Positions 40,603 to 48,093 of a stretch of 50,682 nucleotides of DNA are shown here, piece after piece. This DNA comes from JBCCHY01 sp039028495. GTDB taxonomy: Bacteria; Patescibacteriota; Saccharimonadia; Saccharimonadales; VXPC01. How positions within the stretch are numbered: position 1 is the stretch's first letter; each line of letters opens with the position of its first letter. The position numbers were made by a program, and so were the translations under genes. Location: positions 1 through 50,682 of the forward strand of contig JBCCHY010000002.1 in assembly GCA_039028495.1 (NCBI GenBank). The letters run 5' to 3'. The notes beneath the pieces are model-generated. The model did not search any database. It was not told the DNA's origin and saw only the letters and a list, made by a program, of their open reading frames with translations.

Positions 40603-41973
40603 TCATGCTCCATCCTCAAAGGGGTCTGATGGTTGGGATTGTTTGCGAGATAAACTACGGTAGCGCTGCTTGTTTTTATCAAAGAACAGCTCGACTGTAC
40701 CTGTTGGTCCATTACGATGTTTTTTAATCATGATATCGAGGATGCCTGGTTTTTCGGTTGTTTCTTCATTGTAATATTCATCTCTGTATAGGAAAGCGAC
40801 GACGTCGGCGTCCTGCTCAATTGATCCGGATTCACGTAGATCAGATAGTTGTGGGTGCGCTGGGCTGCGTGACTCCACACTACGACTCAGCTGGCTCAGT
40901 GCTATGACCGGCACGTTTAGCTCACGCGCAATGAGCTTTAGGCCACGGCTTATCTCGGATATCTCCTGTACCCTATTGCCTTCTGCTGCGTAGCGTGTAC
41001 CACCGCTCATCAGCTGGAGGTAGTCAACGACGATTAGGCCTAACTGTCTAGTATGCATTTCACGCCGTGCTTTTGTACGGAGCTCACTGACAGTCAGCCC
41101 GGCCGAATCATCGATATAGAGCGGTGCTTCACCAAGAGTACCCATGGCTTCACCGAGTTTTTCGAAGTCCTTGTCACTCAGGTTCCCGGTGCGGATATTC
41201 CAAGCGTCAACACCTGATTCGACACTGAGTAGTCTGTCAACCAGCTGCTCCTTGCCCATCTCTAGAGAAAAATACAGTACAGGTAGCTGTGATTTAACAG
41301 TGATGTTGTAGGCGAGATTCAATGCAAAAGCGGTCTTACCCATGGCTGGACGGGCAGCTAGTATGAATAGGTCGCTACGTTGAAAGCCTGCCAGCATGTT
41401 GTCGAGGTCTTTGAACCCAGATGGGACACCGCGTATTTTACCCTTGTCTCTATGTAGCTCGTCCAAACGCTCGAAGCTAGCCGCTAGGACACTTTCTATA
41501 CTAGACACGTCCTGCTGAACATGGGTCTGACTGACGTTAAAGAGCTCTGACTCTGCTGATTCGATGACTTCTGAGATATCTTTTGACTCATCATAGCCAA
41601 GGGTAACGAGCTCCTCACTAACCTTTATCAGTCGTCTACGTGTGGATTTACTAGCGACAATCTCTGCGTATTCGACAACGTGGGCGGCGGTCGGCACCAT
41701 ATTGGTGAGTTCTGCAAGGTATGAGGCCCCGCCAACCTGGTCAAGTAGACCGTCCTCTTTGAGCTGGTTACTAACTGTAAGGACGTCGATAGGTCTATGC
41801 TTGTTGAACAGTTTGGTGATGGACTCATAGATGTTGCTGTGCCGCTCATCATAGAAATCTTCTTTATAGACTATGTCAGCGACACGTACGATAGCGTCGC
41901 TATCTACGAATATAGAGCCCAGCAGACTGGCTTCTGCATCGAGATTCTGCGGGGGAATTTTAGGATCTGCCAT
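40603..41973 (-). CDS. dnaB: Replicative DNA helicase DnaB
   Basis: Hexameric helicase of the replication fork. 456 aa: N-terminal domain (PQNLDAEASLLGSIFVD, then FYDERHSNIYESI), linker, and RecA-like ATPase with Walker A AARPAMGKTAFALNLA, the GKEQLVDRLLSVESGV block, Walker B IVVDYLQLMS and LSQLSRSVESR with the Arg finger region. Starts 2 nt after the dnaX stop with GGAG upstream. Complete and ordinary. Confidence 0.97.
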   Translation of the reverse strand: MADPKIPPQNLDAEASLLGSIFVDSDAIVRVADIVYKEDFYDERHSNIYESITKLFNKHRPIDVLTVSNQLKEDGLLDQVGGASYLAELTNMVPTAAHVVEYAEIVASKSTRRRLIKVSEELVTLGYDESKDISEVIESAESELFNVSQTHVQQDVSSIESVLAASFERLDELHRDKGKIRGVPSGFKDLDNMLAGFQRSDLFILAARPAMGKTAFALNLAYNITVKSQLPVLYFSLEMGKEQLVDRLLSVESGVDAWNIRTGNLSDKDFEKLGEAMGTLGEAPLYIDDSAGLTVSELRTKARREMHTRQLGLIVVDYLQLMSGGTRYAAEGNRVQEISEISRGLKLIARELNVPVIALSQLSRSVESRSPAHPQLSDLRESGSIEQDADVVAFLYRDEYYNEETTEKPGILDIMIKKHRNGPTGTVELFFDKNKQRYRSLSRKQSQPSDPFEDGA

Positions 41974-41975
41974 AG

Positions 41976-43508
41976 TTAAGACTCCAATACCTCAGCGCCA
42001 CCAAAGATCTCGCTGATTTCTTCAGGTGGCTGTTTGCCCGCCTGCTTTTTCGAAGGAGTAGATACCTCCTTAGGCTTTGGTTTGGCGGGTTTTTTCGGCT
42101 GGGCAGCGTCTTTTGCCAGGACTATTTCTAGACCATTATGCTCTATACCGAGCGAATCAAGCGAGGAAAGGATTAGCTCACGATTTGACTGGTCGCTGGC
42201 TCTTTTTTGGTGGAATGGGAATTTAAAAAGTAGACGCACCATACCGCCATCCGTGTCTAACTCGGCCATGCGCAAGATGGTATAGAGCGTATTCTTACTG
42301 TCCTTGATATGGCCTAGCACTCTTTGCCAGTCATCCTCGTCTATGGGGTCTGTTGATTTTGGTTTCTTTTTGGTTGTCTCTTTTTCTTTAGAATCAGCTT
42401 TTTTCTTTGTAGCCTTTGTCTTTTTTAGGCTTGGCTTTGGAGTTTTCAGTGGCTTGTCTGGTTGTTCTTGTTCTGGCGCTGTTGAGACGTCCGTTACGTC
42501 ATCACTTGGGGCAGTATCACGCGTAGGTTGCGAAACGACTGGTGAGCTAGTGAGGTTTTCTTCTGGGAGATTCTTGAGCAGTATGATCTCGAGCTCTACC
42601 TCTGGGTCCCTAGATTTGGAGACATTTAGCAGATCCCCAAGTAGTCCAATCATCTTTGCTTGGTTGCTGTGATTTGGCAGTTCTCGCCTGATACGATCGC
42701 TCAGCTGGGCAGCTAAGATCACAGGATCTGCCCCATCGATCATCAGGTTGCGGTAGTCAGTAATAGTGGTGGCGAAATCTCCTGACTCTAGGTTGGACAG
42801 CAGTAGTTTTACCTTAGCGTCATCAGGTAAGCCTAGAACGTTCCTGGTGTCTTCTGAAGTAACGTGTGAGCTCATAGAGCCGAGCTGGTCTAGTAGGCTG
42901 AGAGCGTCTCTGAAGGACCCCCCTGAGTGTTCCGCGATTATCTGTAGGGATTCGTCGTCTATTTTGATGCTTTCTGAGCTGGCAATGGATTTTAGATGAC
43001 CAACGAGTGTGTGATCATCCACGTATTTGAATGTGAAACGTTGACAGCGGCTGACAATTGTTTCAGGGACCTTGTTTAGCTCAGTGGTAGCTAAGATGAA
43101 TATGACGTGTTCTGGGGGCTCCTCAAGAGTCTTGAGGAGTGCATTGAACGCTTCACGTGTCAGCATATGGACTTCGTCGATAATGTAGACTTTGTACTTC
43201 AGCTGGGTTGGGGCGAGGTTGATTTTGTCACGTAGTTCTCGGATTTCGTCGATACGCCTGTTGCTGGCGGCGTCGATTTCGATGATATCTATGTGGAATT
43301 CGTCCAGGTTGTAATCGATCTCGTTTACTTCATGCGCCAGGATACGGGCCACGCTGGTCTTCCCCACGCCTCTGGGGCCGGTGAGTAGGTATGCATGGGC
43401 AATCGCCCCCTTTTTTAATGCTTTTGTAAGAGTACTAGATATATGATCCTGTCCGACGAGATCGGAGAATTTAGTAGATCGGTACTTTCTGTATAACACC
43501 TGTGCCAT
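41976..43508 (-). CDS. dnaX: DNA polymerase III subunit gamma/tau lacking the zinc finger
   Basis: Clamp-loader ATPase, 510 aa. Walker A is TGPRGVGKTS (residues 43-52), Walker B YIIDEVHMLTREAFNALLKTLEEPP and sensor LATTELNKVP with SRCQRF. Between the first helix (ARILAHEV) and IIEIDAASN the usual Cys4 zinc module is missing: only ~20 residues instead of ~35, with no Cys. A Lys-rich linker (KKTKATKKKADSKEKETTKKKP) joins a C-terminal ~90-residue domain. No frameshift site (A6 heptamer) is evident, so it is probably a single product. A TATACT -10 lies 7 nt before the ATG. Confidence 0.96.
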   Translation of the reverse strand: MAQVLYRKYRSTKFSDLVGQDHISSTLTKALKKGAIAHAYLLTGPRGVGKTSVARILAHEVNEIDYNLDEFHIDIIEIDAASNRRIDEIRELRDKINLAPTQLKYKVYIIDEVHMLTREAFNALLKTLEEPPEHVIFILATTELNKVPETIVSRCQRFTFKYVDDHTLVGHLKSIASSESIKIDDESLQIIAEHSGGSFRDALSLLDQLGSMSSHVTSEDTRNVLGLPDDAKVKLLLSNLESGDFATTITDYRNLMIDGADPVILAAQLSDRIRRELPNHSNQAKMIGLLGDLLNVSKSRDPEVELEIILLKNLPEENLTSSPVVSQPTRDTAPSDDVTDVSTAPEQEQPDKPLKTPKPSLKKTKATKKKADSKEKETTKKKPKSTDPIDEDDWQRVLGHIKDSKNTLYTILRMAELDTDGGMVRLLFKFPFHQKRASDQSNRELILSSLDSLGIEHNGLEIVLAKDAAQPKKPAKPKPKEVSTPSKKQAGKQPPEEISEIFGGAEVLES

Positions 43509-43610
43509 TGAGATTAGTATATAGGAGTTAACAGGTATTCGTTAGCCTGTGGATCTCACTCACTCCACATCAGGGGTAGATTAGTGGAATGGTTGTGGGG
43601 AGGCTGTGGA

Positions 43611-44120
43611 TTACAGAGCGGCTTCGATTGCGGCCCATTCAGCTTCAGCGTCTTCTTCTGGGACGTTAACGCTTATCTGGTCGCCAGGCTTTGCCTTGAA
43701 GTATGTGACGCTAGCTAGTAGCACGCGGTACTTGCGCTCTGGTGTTTCTACAAAGTAATGCCCATCATCTTGGATCAGTGTGCCGACAATCTGTATCCGT
43801 GGGATCGGTCCGATCTGCTTGTACATGAATGCCCCGTCATCGGCGATTGTTAGCTTGAGGATGTCTCCCTGAACAAGTTTTGATTTGCTCGCATAGTTTG
43901 CAGGCACTGGGTATGTTTTACCGTCGCTGCCGACCATGTTTTGGCCATCAAAGACGCCTTCGATAACCTTGCCTATGTTCTCTTCTTTGTCCACGGTTAC
44001 CGCCTTTGGGTCATCCCCAACTAAACTCACAAGCAACTCTTTTGCTGCCGCCAAAGAGGTCTCAGCCTCTGCTATGAGTGATCGTAGGCGCTTTACCTGT
44101 TTCTCTGGTACATCTGCCAT
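43611..44120 (-). CDS. Conserved protein with coiled coil and OB-like domain
   Basis: 169 aa from ATG 44120. Residues 1-30 form a short coiled coil (KQVKRLRSLIAEAETSLAAAKELL); residues ~50-150 are a beta-rich domain with VIEGVFDGQNMVGSDGKTYPVP, YASKSKLVQGDILKLTI and VGTLIQDDGHYFVET. The last ~18 residues are acidic. I recall this 'FDGQNM-GxDGK-YPVPxNYASKSKLVxGDxLKLTI' block from many candidate-phyla genomes, often annotated without basis; it looks OB-like and may bind RNA or ribosomes. No function known. Located beside dnaX. Confidence 0.7.
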   Translation of the reverse strand: MADVPEKQVKRLRSLIAEAETSLAAAKELLVSLVGDDPKAVTVDKEENIGKVIEGVFDGQNMVGSDGKTYPVPANYASKSKLVQGDILKLTIADDGAFMYKQIGPIPRIQIVGTLIQDDGHYFVETPERKYRVLLASVTYFKAKPGDQISVNVPEEDAEAEWAAIEAAL

Positions 44121-44380
44121 TTTGTTTCTCGCATATTCCCTGTGTCGAACCACACACTTTTGTTTTTATCTGTATCTCACACTTAGTTCTGCTCTCACGT
44201 TAGCATATAGCACAAGGTTTCTCAACCATCAAGGGTATTCTTATCCACAAGTCCACTACAGCGTAAGTGTCGAGTAGTAGAACAGCGTGTAAGCAGGAGC
44301 TAGCTTGCACAACATATGGCAGTTGGCTACAAACCCATAAATACAACCAAGTTGTCACCAAGTATAAAAGGTACTATCAT

Positions 44381-44791
44381 ATGTTTATTATGAAAAGTAT
44401 GAATGCACTACGACGAAACTTAATTTGTGCAGGGTTGCTTGTTTCAGCTTATATCTTGTCAGCATGCTCAGGCGGGCTAGACATAGAAGATCCGGAGTGG
44501 CGTCAGACTGTTGAGGAAACTATAGAGGTATTAGATAGAGGCCAAGCTCTGGATATCCCTCGTACACAGTACACAGATGATGAGTATTTAGTGCGTGTGG
44601 GTAGCATTGTTGGCGGAGAGCTAGTGTATTCTCCAGTTCCTTCTGAATGCATCGAGTACAGTATAAGTGTTACAGGGATTATCGGGGCGCTCTCAGCAGA
44701 GCAGCATGTCGCGGTTGTGAGAAATGCTGCACCTCTAGGCCCGGAGTTTTGCTCGGTTGACGATGTAGTTCTACTAGATGTAGCTGGCTAG
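44381..44791 (+). CDS. Small lipoprotein
   Basis: 136 aa with a lipoprotein signal: NALRRNLICAGLLVSAYILSAC-S, lipobox LSAC, about residue 25. The mature ~110 residues are acidic with no family seen; the last part holds a Cys pair (ECIEYSI, EFCSVDDV). ATG 44381 is favoured because AAAGG is 9 nt before it; ATGs at 44390 and 44399 are possible. Upstream ~100 nt holds only weak promoter-like AT stretches and a DnaA-box-like TTATCCACA (44241-44249). Confidence 0.6.
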   Translation: MFIMKSMNALRRNLICAGLLVSAYILSACSGGLDIEDPEWRQTVEETIEVLDRGQALDIPRTQYTDDEYLVRVGSIVGGELVYSPVPSECIEYSISVTGIIGALSAEQHVAVVRNAAPLGPEFCSVDDVVLLDVAG

Positions 44792-44795
44792 GCTT

Positions 44796-45116
44796 TTAAG
44801 CCATGTCAGGCATTTCCGCTTTTTCGAATATGCGTAGTGGCATATCGGCACCTAGTGGGCTATCAGCCATGATCGCCTGTGCGGCTGCCATATCTGTTGC
44901 TTGGATCATCATGTACCCTTGTGCTGGCCACATGTCTGGCTTAATCTCGCTGTAGCCACCACTTGGTGTGCCTTCAACACCATTTGCCAGAGGTGATCCC
45001 ATATCTACTAGAGAGTCTTCGTTCTTAGCCATCCAAGTCTTCCAATCATCCATGCTGCCGCCCTCGCTTGGTGCCGCATCTGGTGCCGTAAAAGCTAGTA
45101 CTAAATAAGTTTTCAT
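44796..45116 (-). CDS. YCII-family protein
   Basis: 106 aa. MKTYLVLAFTAPDAAP, WKTWMAKNEDSLVDMGSPLANG and the C-terminal MMIQATDMAAAQAIMADSPLG fit the YCII/DGPF ferredoxin-like fold, where a His-Asp pair is usual; the His is not obvious here. The start at 45116 is fixed by GGAGG at 5 nt. YCII proteins are small enzymes or accessory domains of unclear role. Its mRNA lies downstream of the rplL terminator. Confidence 0.7.
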   Translation of the reverse strand: MKTYLVLAFTAPDAAPSEGGSMDDWKTWMAKNEDSLVDMGSPLANGVEGTPSGGYSEIKPDMWPAQGYMMIQATDMAAAQAIMADSPLGADMPLRIFEKAEMPDMA

Positions 45117-45185
45117 AAAATCCTCCAATTTATCTACCTATTCTATCAGGTCGACAAAATGGTAGATGAATCATAAATTAGTATC

Positions 45186-45220
45186 AAAAAAGTCTGGCGA
45201 TTTACTCGACCAGACTTTTT
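45186..45220. terminator. Terminator downstream of rplL
   Basis: Eleven-bp stem AAAAAGTCTGG (45187-45197) and CCAGACTTTTT (45210-45220), T-run on both strands. Ends rplJ-rplL transcription. Confidence 0.88.
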
Positions 45221-45244
45221 CTCTGCTATGTGGGATGGACAGTC

Positions 45245-45264
45245 GGAGCAGCTACTGCTGCTCC
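45245..45264 (-). other. Perfect 8-bp hairpin in rplL 3' region
   Basis: GGAGCAGC-TACT-GCTGCTCC, between rplL and its terminator. Confidence 0.7.
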
Positions 45265-45269
45265 GCACG

Positions 45270-45296
45270 TTAGGAAGGGAAATCCTCCCTTCCTAA
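45270..45296 (-). other. Perfect 10-bp hairpin in rplL 3' region
   Basis: TTAGGAAGGG (45270-45279), 7-nt loop, CCCTTCCTAA (45287-45296), starting 14 nt after the rplL stop. Confidence 0.75.
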
Positions 45297-45310
45297 GGAG
45301 TAAGAGTTAG

Positions 45311-45691
45311 CTACGCTAGCTCTACGGTAGCTCCCGCTTCTTCAAGCTTAGCCTTGATCTCCTCTGCCTCGTCCTTGGCTACGCCTTCTTTGACTGCTTT
45401 TGGAGCTTCGTCAACGATTGCTTTAGCCTCACCTAGGCCTAGGCCAGTGATGTCTTTAACGGCTTTGATGACTGCTACTTTTTGCGCACCAGCGTCGTTT
45501 AGCATGACGTTGAATTCGCTTTTTTCTTCGCCACCACCATCTGCGTCACCGCCAGCAGCTGGGCCAGCTACTGCTACAGCTGCTGCTGCAGGTTCGATGC
45601 CGTGCTCTTCTTTGAGGTATTCGCTTAGTTCGTTTACTTCTAGTACTGTTAGGCCAACTAGTGAGTCAGCCAGTTTCTTAATATCTGCCAT
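45311..45691 (-). CDS. rplL: 50S ribosomal protein L7/L12
   Basis: 126 aa, stalk protein that recruits translation GTPases. N-terminal dimer domain (ADSLVGLTVLEVNELSEYL), Ala/Gly hinge (AAAAVAVAGPAAGGDADGGG) and C-terminal domain (EFNVMLNDAGAQKVAVIKAVKDITGLGLGEAKAIVDEAP, with the conserved KaVre...GLgLkeAK). A good AGGAG Shine-Dalgarno is 8 nt upstream. It follows rplJ by 11 nt and should be made in several copies per L10. Confidence 0.98.
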   Translation of the reverse strand: MADIKKLADSLVGLTVLEVNELSEYLKEEHGIEPAAAAVAVAGPAAGGDADGGGEEKSEFNVMLNDAGAQKVAVIKAVKDITGLGLGEAKAIVDEAPKAVKEGVAKDEAEEIKAKLEEAGATVELA

Positions 45692-45702
45692 TCTTTATTC
45701 TC

Positions 45703-46227
45703 CTATGATTTACTTGCTTCGATTGCTTGCAACACGGCTGGTAGCTTGCCATTTACGGCGCTGACTACGTTTTTCGCTGGTGACTGTAGTATGTTGACTA
45801 CGCCAGCGATTAACTCGCTCTTGCTTGGTAGGTCAGCCAGGCGTGAGACGTCTTCAGCGGGCATGAACTCGCCTTCGACTGTAATACCACCGATGAATTC
45901 TAGTGGTGCCTCTGCCTCTTTGACAAATGATTTGACCGTTTGTGGTCCTGCTACTTCATCCTGGTCATTAAAGACGTAGAGAAGCATGTTGTTGAGCAGG
46001 CTTTTGTCGACGTCTTTTAGCCTATCGTCACCCTCTAGCGCTTTGATTACGAGACGGTTTTTGACGACTTTGATCGTACTACCCGTCTCTTCGGCTTTGC
46101 GTCTAAATGCCTGCATCTGTGCGACTGTCATACCTTCGTAGTTGGCAACAACAGTCATTTTTGATGACTCAAATAGCTCAGCGAGCTCTTTGATGATCTG
46201 TTCTTTATCGGTTCGGCTTAATGCCAT
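45703..46227 (-). CDS. rplJ: 50S ribosomal protein L10
   Basis: 174 aa, base of the L7/L12 stalk. MALSRTDKEQIIKELAELFESSKMTVVANYEGMTVAQMQAFRRK is the classic opening; KNRLVIKALEG, EAPLEFIGGITVEGEF and the C-terminal helix that binds L12 follow. The start at 46227 is set by AAGGAG; the longer frame is not used. L10 usually represses its own operon by binding its leader, and a structured leader is present. Confidence 0.97.
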   Translation of the reverse strand: MALSRTDKEQIIKELAELFESSKMTVVANYEGMTVAQMQAFRRKAEETGSTIKVVKNRLVIKALEGDDRLKDVDKSLLNNMLLYVFNDQDEVAGPQTVKSFVKEAEAPLEFIGGITVEGEFMPAEDVSRLADLPSKSELIAGVVNILQSPAKNVVSAVNGKLPAVLQAIEASKS

Positions 46228-46401
46228 CCTATAACTCCTTAAAATGTATAGGTTAAAACGTTGATATCGACCTACCAATAAATCTTGGTAATCACGCTAA
46301 CGTGCATGTACTACACCTAAAAGTTGTCACTAGTGAGGTGCCTCGGCGACAAATCAAGGATTACTCCAGTCGCTGTCTTTAGCTACGTTAGCGTTATTTT
46401 A
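46228..46401 (-). promoter_or_regulatory. Structured leader of rplJ-rplL (L10 leader candidate)
   Basis: A minus-strand TAAAAT (46401-46396) places the start near 46389. The RNA begins with CGCTAACGT, which pairs with ACGTTAGCG at plus 46295-46303, a 9-bp stem that encloses ~80 nt. Inside are GCGAC/GTCGC and the motif CTGGAGTAATCCTTG. The position fits the L10(L12)4 autoregulatory leaders. No clear anti-Shine-Dalgarno pairing was worked out. Confidence 0.6.
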
Positions 46402-46408
46402 TCATCTT

Positions 46409-47452
46409 TCAAGCTATATTCAAAGATGGATGTCTAGTGGCAATATGGGGTGTTATTTTGGGGTAAATCCAGGTGTCTCTAAGCTGCTCGCTAATCTGCT
46501 GTGCATTTGTGTTCATGGTGAATCTGACACGATGCCCAAGTAGACAAGCATATTGTGCGGTAGCTAGACCGTAGTCTGCCTGTAGCTTACTGTGAACTGA
46601 AACGGCAGCATCATATGACGCCTCAAATATATCGTGCATATCTATATCGACTATTTCTTTTGGTACATCATAGCCGCTCATGGGGCTCAGAGTCTGCATC
46701 TGGACGCTCAAGGGCCCTGTACATAACAGATCTAGCAGATCACTCACCTCACAGGTTACCTCGATTTCATATCTGCAGTTAGTACGCACGGCTTTTTGCC
46801 AGGAGGTGTTTAAGGCATCGTCTAAACCAAGTGACTTCTCGGTGTATTTCATGCGAGCAATTTCTGCTTGTAGTGTGTGTCTGGGCAAATCAGAGATGCC
46901 AAACAGAACTGTTTCGATGAGACTGGATTCATTACGTGGCTCGGTGCCTAAGAAGCGGACGGACCTTGGTTCTATCTCGGGTGATTGTAGCGGAAGTTTT
47001 TGGAGGTGTGTCTGCATCAGGACATGTTCGGTGTCGTTTGGTAGCGCTTGAGTTAGTTCTTCAGCGTGCGACATCAATAGCCCGACCGGTAGGACTCGTA
47101 ATGCCCCACTTGGATCTTTCCCGGTGGAATATAGCTCTCTACTGATCTGGTAATACGCGCGTAGCTGACCAGCGATGTAAGCGATGTATTCTGTGCGGTC
47201 TCCTGACGTTAGGTTCTCGGGTATGTAGAAGTCGCTAGTACTAGATAAATTACCAAAGTAACCTGGCTCCAGCTGGCTGCCAGAGAAAACAATCTGCAGA
47301 GCTGGCCCCCGAGGAGTAGCATTGGCGGCCGGCACGAATGTTTTTGACTGTGCTCGTAGCTCGGCAATAGCGGATTCGAGCTCATCCAAACGAGATGAAT
47401 CGACTATGACTGACGTATCCCCACCCACAGGTTGCGACTGTGGTGTATCCAT
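46409..47452 (-). CDS. ThyX-like protein, probably divergent
   Basis: 347 aa. The C-terminal half resembles flavin-dependent thymidylate synthase: NCRYEIEVTCEVSDLLDLLCTGPLSVQMQT is placed like the ThyX region '.~Rd~~~lqRhR~~sq', and ATAQYACLLGHRVRFTMNTNAQQISEQLRDTW like 'a.YllPlg..v......R...~~~~lR'. The ThyX motif RHRxxSxxxxSxR is not recognisable, so activity is doubtful; the family link is by overall pattern. The N-terminal ~80 residues are acidic and unassigned. TACAAT 9 nt before the ATG. Could be an unrelated protein. Confidence 0.35.
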   Translation of the reverse strand: MDTPQSQPVGGDTSVIVDSSRLDELESAIAELRAQSKTFVPAANATPRGPALQIVFSGSQLEPGYFGNLSSTSDFYIPENLTSGDRTEYIAYIAGQLRAYYQISRELYSTGKDPSGALRVLPVGLLMSHAEELTQALPNDTEHVLMQTHLQKLPLQSPEIEPRSVRFLGTEPRNESSLIETVLFGISDLPRHTLQAEIARMKYTEKSLGLDDALNTSWQKAVRTNCRYEIEVTCEVSDLLDLLCTGPLSVQMQTLSPMSGYDVPKEIVDIDMHDIFEASYDAAVSVHSKLQADYGLATAQYACLLGHRVRFTMNTNAQQISEQLRDTWIYPKITPHIATRHPSLNIA

Positions 47453-47543
47453 TATGTCTATATTGTATCAGAGGTGAGGTCAGCTCTCCACAGCGACGTA
47501 AGATTTGCTAGGCAAAGAGATGTTCACATCTAATGTGCGGCGG

Positions 47544-47990
47544 CTACACCTCTTGTAGATCGTCGAGGACGGCCTGGGTAGTCGGTTGGCCGGTCCATTT
47601 GCCGACTATAGAATTATCGGTGTCGTTGCGCACCTGTACTAGTGTGTGCTGCAGACGCACACCATACTTCTCTTTCAGCTCGTCCTCTGTATCATAGTCG
47701 ACTTTAATAAATGCTACGTCTGAAGGTATCTGGCCCTGGTTACGGGTTAAGCTGCCTTCTAGAGCTCTGCAAGTGCCGCACCAGCGAGCATGGAAGAAAT
47801 AGACTACTCGCTTGTCTTCAAAGCTAGTTAGATCGGCGCGGTACTCGTCATAGTCAATGAGTATTGATTCCTGCTGAGACACGGCTGCAGTGTCAGAGTC
47901 TGAAGAACTTCGGACAACGGTAAACACTCCAACACCGATCACTAGTAGTGGGAGTAAAATCCAGAGTACGTTTTTTACGGAGCTTTTCAC
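47544..47990 (-). CDS. Membrane-anchored thioredoxin-like protein
   Basis: 148 aa. An N-terminal helix (7-25, VLWILLPLLVIGVGVFTVV) anchors an outward thioredoxin fold: VYFFHARWCGTCRALEGSL with active site CGTC, FIKVDYDTEDELKEKYGV and LQHTLVQV with Thr in the place before the cis-Pro (TxV in place of TP). It should act on envelope disulfides. GTG start with TGCTATACT 7 nt upstream. Confidence 0.85.
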   Translation of the reverse strand: MKSSVKNVLWILLPLLVIGVGVFTVVRSSSDSDTAAVSQQESILIDYDEYRADLTSFEDKRVVYFFHARWCGTCRALEGSLTRNQGQIPSDVAFIKVDYDTEDELKEKYGVRLQHTLVQVRNDTDNSIVGKWTGQPTTQAVLDDLQEV

Positions 47991-48093
47991 TATACATAGT
48001 ATAGCAAATCATTAGTCTGAGACAAGATTTCAGAGATGTGTGAGCTATCTGCACCAGGCGGCTTGGCTGACCTGGCTTGTTTGGGTTGTGGAT

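Noticed and set aside
42034..42999. Plus-strand ORFs inside dnaX
   Set aside because: Ser/Phe-rich shadows of the Lys-rich linker; dnaX is certain.
41976..43508. Programmed frameshift site in dnaX
   Set aside because: No AAAAAAG-type heptamer followed by a hairpin was found in frame; the coding frame runs through to the C-terminal domain.
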